A DNA stretch of 64,000 nucleotides from Rhodobacteraceae bacterium Araon29 (lineage in GTDB: Bacteria; Pseudomonadota; Alphaproteobacteria; Rhodobacterales; Rhodobacteraceae): positions 310,001-374,000 of the forward strand of contig CP046865.1 of NCBI GenBank assembly GCA_039640505.1, read 5' to 3'. Under the pieces are notes generated by a model. That model searched no databases and was not told where the DNA came from. It worked only from the letters and a program-made list of their open reading frames with translations. Made by a program: the position numbers and the translations under genes. Position 1 is the first letter of the stretch; every line of letters begins with the position of its first letter. Of the stretch, positions 50,608 to 60,900 are shown piece after piece.

Positions 50608-53226
50608 ATGGACTTAACCAAGTTCACGGAACGCGCGCGCGGATTTGTACAAAGCGCACAAAGCATCGCGGTTCGGGAAGATCACCAAAGATTAGAGCCG
50701 CTACATCTGTTAAAGGCCTTGATGGATGATCGCGAAGGCTTTGCGGCAAATTTAATTACCCGATCAGGCGGAGATGCAGCGCAACTGTCCGCGCAGATAG
50801 AGCAAGCTTTTGCAAAGCTTCCCAAAGTCTCTGGTGGATCAAGCCAGATGATTTTGGATACCAGCACTGCAAAAGTGCTAAGCGAAGCGGAAAAGCTTGC
50901 TGAAAAAGCCAAAGATCAATTCGTTACGGTCGAGCGTATCCTGACAGCCTTGGCGGTGGTGCGATCCTCGGCCAAAGAGGTACTGGTGGTAGCGAAGGTC
51001 AGTGCGCAGAATTTAAATGCTGCAATCAATGATTTACGCAAAGGCCGCACCGCCGATAGTGCCAGTGCGGAAGATAGTTATGAGGCCTTGGAAAAATTTG
51101 CCCAAGATTTGACAGCGGCTGCCGAGGCCGGAAAAATAGACCCGATTATTGGCCGCGATGAAGAAATTCGCCGTGCCATGCAGGTTCTATCGCGCCGAAC
51201 CAAGAACAATCCGGTTCTGATTGGTGAACCTGGGGTTGGGAAGACCGCGATTGCCGAGGGGATGGCTTTGCGGATTATCAATGGTGATGTGCCGGAATCG
51301 CTGCGCAACAAACGCTTGATGGCATTGGATATGGGCGCCTTGATTGCCGGCGCGAAATACCGCGGTGAATTTGAAGAGCGGCTCAAGTCGATCCTGACCG
51401 AAGTTTCGGCTGCTGCGGGCGAAGTTATTCTCTTTATCGACGAAATGCACACGCTGGTGGGCGCGGGAAAATCAGAAGGTGCAATGGATGCGGCGAATTT
51501 GATTAAACCGGCACTGGCACGGGGTGAATTGCACTGTATTGGCGCCACCACGCTGGATGAATATCGCAAATATGTCGAAAAAGACGCCGCTCTTGCGCGC
51601 CGTTTTCAACCGGTCTTAATCTCTGAGCCGACGGTGGATGATACGGTTAGTATTCTGCGCGGTATTAAGGAGAAATATGAATTGCACCATGGGGTGCGGA
51701 TCACTGATAGCGCTTTGGTGTCGGCGGCGACCCTGTCGAACCGGTATATTACTGACCGGTTCCTGCCTGATAAAGCGATTGATCTGGTGGATGAGGCGGC
51801 CAGCCGCCTGCGGATGCAGGTGGATAGCAAACCCGAAGAGCTTGACGCACTAGACCGGGAAATTTTGCAAAAACAAATCGAAGCGGAAGCGCTGCGAATT
51901 GAAAAGGACAAGGCGTCAAAAGATCGGCTTGAGGCGCTGGAAAAAGATCTATCCGAGCTGCAGGATAAAAGCACTACCATGACCGCCCAATGGCAAGCCG
52001 AGCGTGACAAGCTTGCCGGCGCACGCGATCTAAAAGAGCAACTTGACCGTGCACGCGCCGATTTAGAGTTGGCGAAACGCGATGGCAATCTAGCCCGTGC
52101 AGGCGAGCTATCCTATGGGGTGATCCCGCAATTGGAAAAAACCTTGGCAGATGCTGAAATGGCCGACAGTCAGGGCATGATGGTGGAAGAAGCGGTAGAC
52201 CCCGAACAAATTGCCCATGTGGTTGAGCGCTGGACCGGTATTCCAATGGCAAAAATGCTTGAAGGTGAACGGGAAAAGCTTTTGCGTATGGAAGACGCCT
52301 TGCAACAGCGCGTGATTGGCCAATCCCCTGCCGTACGGGCCGTGGCCAATGCGGTACGCCGTGCGCGCGCCGGGTTAAACGATGAAAACCGCCCGCTGGG
52401 ATCGTTTTTATTTTTAGGCCCCACCGGGGTTGGCAAGACCGAATTGACCAAGGCAGTTGCCAATTTCCTTTTTGACGATGACGGCGCAATGGTGCGTATT
52501 GATATGTCAGAGTTTATGGAAAAACACGCGGTGGCGCGGTTGATCGGGGCGCCTCCGGGGTATGTCGGCTATGATGAGGGCGGCGTTTTAACCGAAGCCG
52601 TGCGCCGCAGACCCTATCAGGTTGTGCTTTTTGACGAGGTCGAAAAAGCCCATCCGGATGTGTTTAACGTATTGCTTCAGGTTCTGGATGACGGGGTGCT
52701 GACCGATGGGCAGGGCCGCACCGTAGATTTCAAGCAGACTTTGATTATCCTTACATCTAACTTGGGATCGCAAGCCTTAAGCGAATTGCCACAAAGCGCC
52801 GATAGTGCAACTGCAAAGCGCGATGTGATGGATGCGGTGCGATCGCATTTCCGCCCAGAGTTTCTAAACCGTTTGGATGAGACAATCATCTTTGATCGTC
52901 TAAGCCGTGAAGATATGACCGGCATCGTCTCGGTGCAGTTGCAATTGCTTTATAACCGTTTGTCTTCCCGCAAGATCATGCTTTCACTTAGTGATGCGGC
53001 GTGCAAATGGCTGGCCGACGAAGGCTATGATCCGGTCTTTGGGGCGCGGCCACTCAAGCGTGTGATTCAACGGGCTCTGCAGGATCCGCTGGCGGAAATG
53101 ATCCTTGCGGGTGATATTACCGAAGGTGATACGCTTGCGGTTGATGCCAGCACTGAGGGGCTTATTATCGGGGATCGCCTTAGCCAGTCAAATCAAAACC
53201 CGCCTGATGAGGCCGTGCTGCATTAA
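50608..53226 (+). CDS. clpB: ATP-dependent disaggregase ClpB
   Basis: An 872-residue Hsp100 chaperone that extracts polypeptides from aggregates together with DnaK. Order: N-domain (about 1-145, '[16 protein letters not shown]'), first AAA+ ('[19 protein letters not shown]', Walker B '[15 protein letters not shown]'), M-domain coiled coil (about 400-520, '[19 protein letters not shown]'), second AAA+ ('[15 protein letters not shown]', '[20 protein letters not shown]') and the D2-small domain with '[11 protein letters not shown]'. Length and all motifs are normal. AAGGAG precedes the ATG and an RpoH-type promoter lies upstream. The coil in the middle separates it from ClpA/ClpC. Confidence 0.97.
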   Translation: MDLTKFTERARGFVQSAQSIAVREDHQRLEPLHLLKALMDDREGFAANLITRSGGDAAQLSAQIEQAFAKLPKVSGGSSQMILDTSTAKVLSEAEKLAEKAKDQFVTVERILTALAVVRSSAKEVLVVAKVSAQNLNAAINDLRKGRTADSASAEDSYEALEKFAQDLTAAAEAGKIDPIIGRDEEIRRAMQVLSRRTKNNPVLIGEPGVGKTAIAEGMALRIINGDVPESLRNKRLMALDMGALIAGAKYRGEFEERLKSILTEVSAAAGEVILFIDEMHTLVGAGKSEGAMDAANLIKPALARGELHCIGATTLDEYRKYVEKDAALARRFQPVLISEPTVDDTVSILRGIKEKYELHHGVRITDSALVSAATLSNRYITDRFLPDKAIDLVDEAASRLRMQVDSKPEELDALDREILQKQIEAEALRIEKDKASKDRLEALEKDLSELQDKSTTMTAQWQAERDKLAGARDLKEQLDRARADLELAKRDGNLARAGELSYGVIPQLEKTLADAEMADSQGMMVEEAVDPEQIAHVVERWTGIPMAKMLEGEREKLLRMEDALQQRVIGQSPAVRAVANAVRRARAGLNDENRPLGSFLFLGPTGVGKTELTKAVANFLFDDDGAMVRIDMSEFMEKHAVARLIGAPPGYVGYDEGGVLTEAVRRRPYQVVLFDEVEKAHPDVFNVLLQVLDDGVLTDGQGRTVDFKQTLIILTSNLGSQALSELPQSADSATAKRDVMDAVRSHFRPEFLNRLDETIIFDRLSREDMTGIVSVQLQLLYNRLSSRKIMLSLSDAACKWLADEGYDPVFGARPLKRVIQRALQDPLAEMILAGDITEGDTLAVDASTEGLIIGDRLSQSNQNPPDEAVLH

Positions 53227-53251
53227 AGCATCTAGGCGTATGAAGCAGATG

Positions 53252-53280
53252 AAAGGGCGAGGTCCAAGCCGAGCCCTTTT
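53252..53280. terminator. Bidirectional terminator between clpB and matB
   Basis: AAAGGGC (53252-53258) pairs with GCCCTTT (53273-53279), with an inner GG/CC extension and a small loop. It ends in a T-run on the plus strand and has A's on the other side. It sits between convergent genes and can serve both. Confidence 0.75.
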
Positions 53281-53298
53281 GCGGTTCATTTGCCAGCT

Positions 53299-54825
53299 TT
53301 AGTCTGTGGTCGAGGGTTGAAAAAGCGTTTGGTACTGGGTTCGCAATTGCGCCTTTTGGACTTTGCCCATTGTGTTACGCGGCAACTGGGGCACAATCTG
53401 ATAGGATCGCGGCTGTTTGAACTTGGCCAGTTTCTCCTGCATTTCGTTAGCAAGGTTGTTAGGGTTTATATCGGCATCTGGCTCGGTCACCACAACCGCC
53501 ACCACCGTTTCGCCAAAATCGGGGTGTGGCACGCCGATAACCGCAGTTTCAAGCACCCCCACAAGATCATCGAGCGCTGCTTCGATTTCTTTAGGATAGA
53601 TATTAAAACCGCCGGAAATAATGAGGTCTTTGTCTCTGCCGACAATCTGAAAATACCCATCCTCGTCGATCTGCCCAAGGTCACCCGTGATAAAAAATCC
53701 GTCTTCACGTAATTCAGCCGCAGTTTTTTCGGGCATTTTCCAATAGCCCTGAAACACATTTGGTCCGCGCACTTCAATCATGCCAATCCCACCCTGCGGC
53801 AGGGTCTGGCCCGTTTCCGGGTCTGTGATTTTCACCTCAATCCCGGGAAGCGGATGCCCGACGGTCCCCGCACGCCGTGCGCCGGAATAGGGGTTTGAGG
53901 TGATCATATTGGTTTCAGTCATCCCGTAGCGCTCAAGTATGCGGTGGCCGGTGCGCTGTTCAAACTGTTTGTGGGTTTCGGCCAGCAGCGGCGCGCTTCC
54001 GGAAATGAAAAGCCGCATATTTCGGGTGGCCGACTGGTCAAACTGTGGATCATCCAGCAAACGGTTGTAAAACGTGGGCACGCCCATCAAGGCAGTTGAT
54101 GATGGCATATCGCGGATCAAAGCGCTGCGATCAAAGCTTGGATAAAACCGCATCGCACAGCCGGTTAAAAGGCAAATATTGGTGGCTACAAATAGTCCGT
54201 GGGTGTGAAAAATCGGCAAAGCATGTAGCAGCACATCGGACTTGGAAAATTGCCAATGGTCAGCCAGTGTTTGTGCATTCGACAAAAGGTTGTTTTGGCT
54301 TAGCATTGCCCCTTTGGACCGGCCTGTGGTGCCTGAGGTATACAGAAATGCCGCCAAATCATTGGCAGTTCGAGGGCAGACATCAAAATGGTCTGGCTGA
54401 TCATCCGCACGCTCGCTAAAGCTGCTAGAGCCATCTGCATTAAGCACCAAAAGCTCGGCCTTATATTTGGCAGCCAGGGGCGTCAGGGTTTCGTAAGCAG
54501 CGCCGTCACATAGCATCATTTCAGCGCCAGAGTTTTCAATAAAATAGTCGATTTCCGCCGCTGTATATCCGCTATTTAGCGGTAAAAAAATCACGCCGGC
54601 TGCAACGCATGCTGCATAAACTGCAAGCGCTTGGGGTGACTTCTCCACCTGCACAGCCAACCGGCTGCCCGGCGTCAGGCCTGCGCTCGTGAGCACTTGG
54701 GCAAATTGCGCGCTGCGGCGCAAGAACTGATCATGGGTCCAACGGGTTTGATCGGGCAGGATCAGAAATGTGGTTTGGGCATTTTCGTGGGGCTTGAACA
54801 GAGCATCATAAAGCGGATTTGTCAT
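53299..54825 (-). CDS. matB: Malonyl-CoA synthetase
   Basis: A 508-residue adenylate-forming ligase making malonyl-CoA from malonate, ATP and CoA. 'FLYTSGTTGRSKGAMLS' is the P-loop and 'ILERYGMTETNMITSNPYSG' with the following Arg block is diagnostic of MatB. 'FFITGDLGQIDEDGYFQIVG' and the C-terminal catalytic Lys in 'NTMGKVQKAQLR' complete the family pattern. No malonate decarboxylase gene is adjacent, so it may supply malonyl-CoA or detoxify malonate. It is the last gene of the uppP-aroQ-matB array, 15 bp after aroQ. Confidence 0.92.
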   Translation of the reverse strand: MTNPLYDALFKPHENAQTTFLILPDQTRWTHDQFLRRSAQFAQVLTSAGLTPGSRLAVQVEKSPQALAVYAACVAAGVIFLPLNSGYTAAEIDYFIENSGAEMMLCDGAAYETLTPLAAKYKAELLVLNADGSSSFSERADDQPDHFDVCPRTANDLAAFLYTSGTTGRSKGAMLSQNNLLSNAQTLADHWQFSKSDVLLHALPIFHTHGLFVATNICLLTGCAMRFYPSFDRSALIRDMPSSTALMGVPTFYNRLLDDPQFDQSATRNMRLFISGSAPLLAETHKQFEQRTGHRILERYGMTETNMITSNPYSGARRAGTVGHPLPGIEVKITDPETGQTLPQGGIGMIEVRGPNVFQGYWKMPEKTAAELREDGFFITGDLGQIDEDGYFQIVGRDKDLIISGGFNIYPKEIEAALDDLVGVLETAVIGVPHPDFGETVVAVVVTEPDADINPNNLANEMQEKLAKFKQPRSYQIVPQLPRNTMGKVQKAQLRTQYQTLFQPSTTD

Positions 54826-54840
54826 GGGGTACGCTGATCC

Positions 54841-55284
54841 CTAGCTGTCCGCCAAAAGCTGCCCCATTCTATGCATGGCCAGACTATATCCTTGGGCGCC
54901 ACAGCCGGCTATGACGCCGTTGGCGCGCAGCGATACATATGAATGATGGCGAAAGCTTTCGCGGCTATAGATGTTTGAGACATGCACTTCGATCACTGGC
55001 CCGTCAAACATGTTGAGCGCATCCAAAAAGGCGATCGACGTGTGGCTATAGCCTGCGGGATTTATGATAATCCCGTCTGCTTTGGTGCGTGCGTCTTGGA
55101 TCCAGTCGATGATCTGACCTTCGTGATTAGACTGCTTAAGACTAACCTCAAAACCCAACTCAGTGCCTACAGCCTGACATTGCACCAAAACATCCTCAAG
55201 CGTGTCGTGACCGTAAAGCTCTGGCTCGCGGGTGCCCAACATATTCAAGTTTGGCCCATTGAGAATTTGGATATGTTTCGCCAT
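54841..55284 (-). CDS. aroQ: Type II 3-dehydroquinate dehydratase
   Basis: A 147-residue enzyme of the shikimate pathway. 'ILNGPNLNMLGTREPELYG' holds the Asn and catalytic Tyr region, 'QSNHEGQIIDWI' the conserved EGxxI, 'INPAGYSHTSIALxDAL' and 'PVIEVHVSNIYSRESFR' the catalytic His block. Length is exact for the family. It lies between uppP and matB on the same strand. Confidence 0.96.
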   Translation of the reverse strand: MAKHIQILNGPNLNMLGTREPELYGHDTLEDVLVQCQAVGTELGFEVSLKQSNHEGQIIDWIQDARTKADGIIINPAGYSHTSIAFLDALNMFDGPVIEVHVSNIYSRESFRHHSYVSLRANGVIAGCGAQGYSLAMHRMGQLLADS

Positions 55285-55346
55285 GATGCGATTTCCTTTT
55301 GCTGGATGGCAGTCTTAAGATGCTTATGCCATGGGATGCAAGCAAA

Positions 55347-56153
55347 TTAAAGATAGGCCCAAAGGATCAGGCCAGAGCCCAGAATAACCCGGTAGATTAC
55401 ATAAGGCGTGAAGCTCACCGATTTGAGCAGGCGCATCATTAGCCCGAGCGCAATAAAGGCCGAAATTGCAGCGAATGCTGCTGCGATGGCCGCGTCGCCC
55501 AAAGCAGAGGTTTCAACAGTGCCGATCAAATCCAAACTTGATAGCCCGCCTGCCGCAAGGATCACTGGCACAGACATAAGCATCGAAAGCCGCGCGGCAT
55601 CTCGGCGTTTATAGCCCATAAGGCGTGCACCTGTGATGGTAATTCCAGACCGTGATGTACCCGGGATTAAAGCCAATGCTTGCCAAAAGCCCAAGATGAT
55701 TGCCTGACGGAGGGTCCAGTCAGCGGCAGGTTTTTGCCGATCTGGCGTCCGATCTGCCCACCATAATAGCAGCCCAAAGCCTAGCATCGCCCAACCGATT
55801 AGTGCAACATTATCGCGCATCGCCAAATCCACCTCTGTGAGTTTCAGGCAAAGTCCAAACAGAACCGCAGGGACGGTTGCAACAATCAAACACAGCGCCA
55901 ATTGGGCATCGGTGGAATTGGTTTTACGGCGGCCCAGCTCGAGCAAGCCCTTTAGAATACGCAGCATGTCCCGCCAGAAATAGGTCATTACCGCCACCAG
56001 TGTTCCTAAATGTACTGCAACATCAATAAGTTGGCCTTGGTCTTTTAAATTTGTGAGATTGGGCAAAAGGATAAGATGTGCACTTGAGGAAATTGGCAGA
56101 AATTCGGTAACGCCTTGGATAATTGCCAGTAAAATCAGATGGAGAATTGGCAT
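55347..56153 (-). CDS. uppP: Undecaprenyl-diphosphatase
   Basis: A 269-residue integral membrane phosphatase that recycles the cell-wall lipid carrier. 'IQGVTEFLPISSSAHLIL' is the first BacA signature (E/SSSAH) and 'WQALALIPGTSRSGITITGA' with PGxSRSG the second. About eight hydrophobic segments are present. ATG 56153 is chosen over the preceding TTG 56156. It is divergent from gltD and first in the uppP-aroQ-matB array. Confidence 0.95.
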   Translation of the reverse strand: MPILHLILLAIIQGVTEFLPISSSAHLILLPNLTNLKDQGQLIDVAVHLGTLVAVMTYFWRDMLRILKGLLELGRRKTNSTDAQLALCLIVATVPAVLFGLCLKLTEVDLAMRDNVALIGWAMLGFGLLLWWADRTPDRQKPAADWTLRQAIILGFWQALALIPGTSRSGITITGARLMGYKRRDAARLSMLMSVPVILAAGGLSSLDLIGTVETSALGDAAIAAAFAAISAFIALGLMMRLLKSVSFTPYVIYRVILGSGLILWAYL

Positions 56154-56365
56154 CAAAGCAACCCTGTTGAAGTATTTTCTAAGCTATAAACGCTCGGTTT
56201 AGAAAGAAAAGCCATTTTTTATGTCCGAATCGGAACTAAAAATAGTTGTTGAACCAAATTTTTAGATAAGATAATACACATAATTCAAAAATAGGTCAGC
56301 ACCTGTGACTTTTATCGTGTGTTGGTTTCCTCTAAAGACAGCTAGATTGGAATCGGAGATCCTAA

Positions 56366-57841
56366 ATGGCCAAGCAACCTATGCTAAAATTCGTGTCGCT
56401 CGACAGATCGATGCCGAACAAACGCAGCGCTCAGAATAGAGCGCAGGATTTTGACGAAATTTATGCTGAGTTTGCTGCCACAAAAGCAAAGGAACAAGCC
56501 AGCCGCTGCAGCCAATGCGGCGTGCCCTATTGTCAGTCGCATTGCCCATTGCACAATAACATACCGGACTGGCTTTTGCTCACTGCCGAGGGCCGTTTGG
56601 AAGAGGCTTATGATGTATCCCAAGCGACCAATACTTTTCCGGAAATTTGCGGCCGGATTTGTCCACAGGACCGTCTGTGCGAGGGCAATTGCGTTATTGA
56701 GCAATCAGGCCACGAAACGGTCACGATTGGTGCTGTCGAAAAATATATTACAGACACGGCTTGGGAAAATGGGTGGGTAAAACCGATCTCCCCGATCACC
56801 GAGCGGGATCAATCCGTTGGTATTATTGGTGCGGGCCCCGGCGGGTTGGCCGCAGCAGACCACCTGCGGCGTGCAGGCATTCAAGTGACTGTTTATGACC
56901 GGTATGATCGGGCGGGCGGTTTGCTGACCTATGGCATCCCGGGTTTTAAGTTGGAAAAAGATGTCGTGATGCGGCGCAACGAGCAATTGGTAGCTGGCGG
57001 TGTTACGCTAAAGCTAAACTGTGATATAGGCCGTGATATTTCATTTGAAGATCTGCGCAGCGCACATGATGCTATTATCATTGCAACCGGCGTGTATAAA
57101 ATTCGTGATTTGGACATCGCGGGCAGCGCCCTAAGCGGTGTCGTGCAGGCACTAGACTTCCTAACGGTTTCGAACCAGATAAATTTCGGTGATAAAGTCC
57201 CGGATTTTGAAAACGGGGTGCTGAATGCCAAAGGCAAAAAAGTTGTTGTCATCGGTGGCGGAGATACCGCTATGGACTGTGTGCGCACCGCCATCCGGCA
57301 AGGCGCAACATCGGTAAAGTGCCTTTATCGCCGGGATCGTGCAAATATGCCCGGATCCCAGCGCGAGGTGCAAAATGCAGAAGAAGAGGGCGTTATATTT
57401 GAGTGGCTCTCGGCGCCTGAGGGTTTTGTAAACGATGGAAGCGCCCAAGCGCTGACGCCTGAAACCACAGAAAATGGAGCCGTCAAAGGCGTTATGGCCC
57501 GAAAGATGCGACTTGGTGCACCTGATGCAAGCGGCCGCCGTCAACCTGAGATGATTGAAGGCAGTGACTATGTAGAAGAAGCTGATCTCGTGATCAAAGC
57601 CTTGGGTTTTGAGCCAGAGGATTTGCCAACATTGTTTGATCAACCCGAACTACCGGTCACCCGTTGGGGGACCGTCAAGGCTGAATTCGAAACCGGCAAA
57701 ACCGACATGCCGGGTGTTTACGCTGTTGGTGATATCGTCCGCGGCGCATCACTGGTTGTTTGGGCCATCAAAGACGGGCGCGATACAGCAGAAGGCATTC
57801 TAAAAGACTTGGCACCGGCCGCCTCATTTGCCGCCGAGTGA
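56366..57841 (+). CDS. gltD: Glutamate synthase (NADPH) small subunit
   Basis: A 491-residue FAD/[4Fe-4S] protein that passes electrons from NADPH to the large subunit. Cysteine groups 'CSQCGVPYCQSHCP' and 'CGRICPQDRLCEGNC' ligate clusters in the N-terminal domain. 'VGIIGAGPGGLAAADHLRRA' is the FAD fold and 'VVVIGGGDTAMDCVRTA' the NADPH fold, with a final 'GDIVRGASLVVWAIKDGRD'. It precedes gltB by 87 bp; that gap holds a small GGTGC/GCACC hairpin (57868-57884). Confidence 0.95.
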   Translation: MAKQPMLKFVSLDRSMPNKRSAQNRAQDFDEIYAEFAATKAKEQASRCSQCGVPYCQSHCPLHNNIPDWLLLTAEGRLEEAYDVSQATNTFPEICGRICPQDRLCEGNCVIEQSGHETVTIGAVEKYITDTAWENGWVKPISPITERDQSVGIIGAGPGGLAAADHLRRAGIQVTVYDRYDRAGGLLTYGIPGFKLEKDVVMRRNEQLVAGGVTLKLNCDIGRDISFEDLRSAHDAIIIATGVYKIRDLDIAGSALSGVVQALDFLTVSNQINFGDKVPDFENGVLNAKGKKVVVIGGGDTAMDCVRTAIRQGATSVKCLYRRDRANMPGSQREVQNAEEEGVIFEWLSAPEGFVNDGSAQALTPETTENGAVKGVMARKMRLGAPDASGRRQPEMIEGSDYVEEADLVIKALGFEPEDLPTLFDQPELPVTRWGTVKAEFETGKTDMPGVYAVGDIVRGASLVVWAIKDGRDTAEGILKDLAPAASFAAE

Positions 57842-57928
57842 TCTGCATCATGCCCAACAAATCAAAAGGTGCCATGATTGCACCCGCTACAACAAATTCA
57901 AGCCGTTTGCCGTCAAAGGAGACATGCC

Positions 57929-60900
57929 ATGACTAATTTTGATTCAGACTGGGCCGCAGCACAAAAGGCCAAGCGGGCATGGATGTCTGAAAACAGCCTG
58001 TATCGCCATGAAGACGAGCACGCTTCATGTGGCGTAGGCCTTGTGGTTTCGATTGATGGAAAACCTAGCCGGAAAGTGGTTGAAAACGGAATTGAAGCGC
58101 TGAAAGCGGTTTGGCACCGCGGGGCTGTTGATGCCGATGGTAAAACCGGTGATGGGGCTGGCATCCACGTGCAAATTCCTGTGCCGTTCTTTTACGATCA
58201 AATACGGCGCACTGGGCACGAGCCACGCAAAGGCGAATTAATCGCGGTCGGTCAAGTGTTTTTGCCGCGCACTGATTTTGGTGCACAGGAAACCTGCCGG
58301 ACAATTGTCGAAAGTGAAGTTCTACGGATGGGCTACTATACCCACGGTTGGCGTCATGTGCCGGTAGAAGTGGATTGCCTTGGCGAAAAAGCAAATGCTA
58401 CGCGCCCGGAAATCGAACAGATTTTGATCAGCAATAGCAAGGGCGTCAATGAAGAAACCTTTGAGCGTGAACTCTATGTGATCCGCCGGCGCATCGAAAA
58501 GGCCGCCACCGCTGCCGGCATTGGAGATCTCTATATTGCATCGCTGTCCTGCCGTTCGATCATATACAAAGGCATGATGCTGGCCGAACAGGTCGCCGAT
58601 TTCTATCCGGATTTGCGCGACGAGCGCTTTGAAAGCGCCTTTGCAATCTATCATCAGCGCTATTCGACCAATACGTTTCCGCAATGGTGGCTTGCACAGC
58701 CATTCCGCATGCTTGCCCACAACGGGGAAATCAACACCCTTAAGGGCAATGTAAACTGGATGAAAAGTCATGAAATCCGGATGACCAGTGCAACCTTTGG
58801 TGACATGGCAGAAGACATAAAACCAATTGTTCCAAGCGGATCATCCGATTCAGCGGCATTGGATGCCGTGTTTGAAATGCTGGTGCGGGCGGGCCGCAAT
58901 GCCCCGATGGCCAAAACCATGATGGTGCCGGAAAGCTGGTCACAGCAAGCCAAGGAATTGCCGCAGGCTTGGCGTGATATGTATTCTTATTGCAATTCGG
59001 TTATGGAGCCATGGGACGGTCCCGCCGCGCTTGCAATGACCGACGGGCGCTGGGTCTGCGCTGGTTTGGACCGTAACGGTTTGCGGCCGATGCGCTATGT
59101 GGTTACTGGCGATGGGCTTTTGATTGCCGGATCTGAAGCAGGCATGGTGCCGATTGACGAGTCAACTGTGCGCGAAAAGGGCGCATTGGGCCCCGGGCAG
59201 ATTTTGGCCGTGGACATGGCAGAGGGTCAGCTGTTTCACGATACCGATATTAAAAATAAACTTGCCGCCAGTCAGCCGTTCGGCAGCTGGGTCAAGAAAA
59301 TCAACGAACTTGATGATGCTTTGGCAAAAGTGACAGAGCAGCCTTTATTTACCGGCGCCGAGCTTCGCAAGCGGCAAATTGCGGCGGGCTATTCAGTCGA
59401 AGAACTGGAACAAATCCTTGCCCCAATGGCCGAAGATGGCAAAGAGCCGCTGGCCTCGATGGGCGATGATACGCCCAGCGCTGTTTTATCAAATAAATAC
59501 CGCCCGCTGTCGCATTATTTCCGTCAGAATTTTTCACAGGTTACCAACCCACCCATCGACAGCCTACGCGAATATCGGGTGATGAGCCTTAAAACACGGT
59601 TTGGCAACCTAAAGAATGTTTTGGACGAAAGCAGCGCGCAAACCGAGATACTTGTTCTCGACAGCCCCTTTGTGGGTAATGCCCAATGGCAAGAGTTGAC
59701 GCGGCAGTTCAACGCAAATCTGGTTGAAATAGACTGTACCTTCGATCTGTCCAACGACGCGATGGCGCTTCAATCTGGGCTTGAGCGCATTCGCTCAGAG
59801 GCCGAAGATGCAGTGCGCTCGGGCGCTGGGCATTTGGTGCTGACCGACCATCATTCTGGACCTGAAAAAGTCGCCATGCCGATGATTTTGGCCACGTCTG
59901 CGGTCCACAGCCATCTAACCCGCAAGGGTCTGCGCACTTTTACATCGCTTAATGTGCGTAGCGCGGAATGCGTTGATCCGCACTATTTTGCAGTGATCAT
60001 CGGAGCCGGTGCAACAGTGGTGAATGCGTATCTGGCAGAAGACAGTTTGGCCGATCGGATTGAGCGTGGGCTGCTTGAGGGGTCATTAACCGAAATCGTT
60101 TCCCGCTATCGCAACGCGATTGATCAGGGCTTGCTTAAAATCATGGCCAAGATGGGAATTTCGGTAATTTCATCCTATCGCGGCGGTTTGAACTTTGAAG
60201 CCGTTGGCTTGAGCCGCGCTATGTGCGCCGAATATTTCCCCGGCCTCATCAGCCGAATTTCCGGGATCGGTGTCAGTGGTGTGCAAAAAAAGACCATGGA
60301 TATCCATGTCACAGGGTGGGGCGCCACAGATTCTGTATTGCCAATTGGTGGTTTTTACAAATCCCGCAGATCCGGTGAAACCCATGCGTGGGAAGCGCAA
60401 AGCATGCATATGATGCAAGCGGCCTGTAGCAAAGCGAGCTATGATTTATGGAAGCAGTACTCGGCGCGGATGCAGGCCAACCCGCCAATTCACCTGCGCG
60501 ATCTTCTGGCGATCAAACCGCTCGGAGCGCCGGTACTGTTGGAAGAAGTGGAAAGCATCACCTCAATACGCAAACGCTTTGTCACCCCGGGGATGTCACT
60601 CGGTGCTCTAAGCCCCGAGGCTCATAAAACATTGAATGTCGCAATGAACCGCATTGGCGCAAAATCTGATAGTGGCGAGGGCGGTGAAGATCCGGCACAT
60701 TTTCATCCAGAACCCAATGGCGATAACCCGTCGGCCAAAATCAAACAGGTTGCCTCAGGCCGCTTTGGCGTGACAGCAGAATACCTCAACCAGTGCGAAG
60801 AGTTGGAAATTAAGGTTGCCCAAGGGGCCAAACCCGGTGAAGGGGGTCAGCTGCCGGGGATGAAGGTGACCGATTTGATCGCGCGGCTGCGCCATTCAAC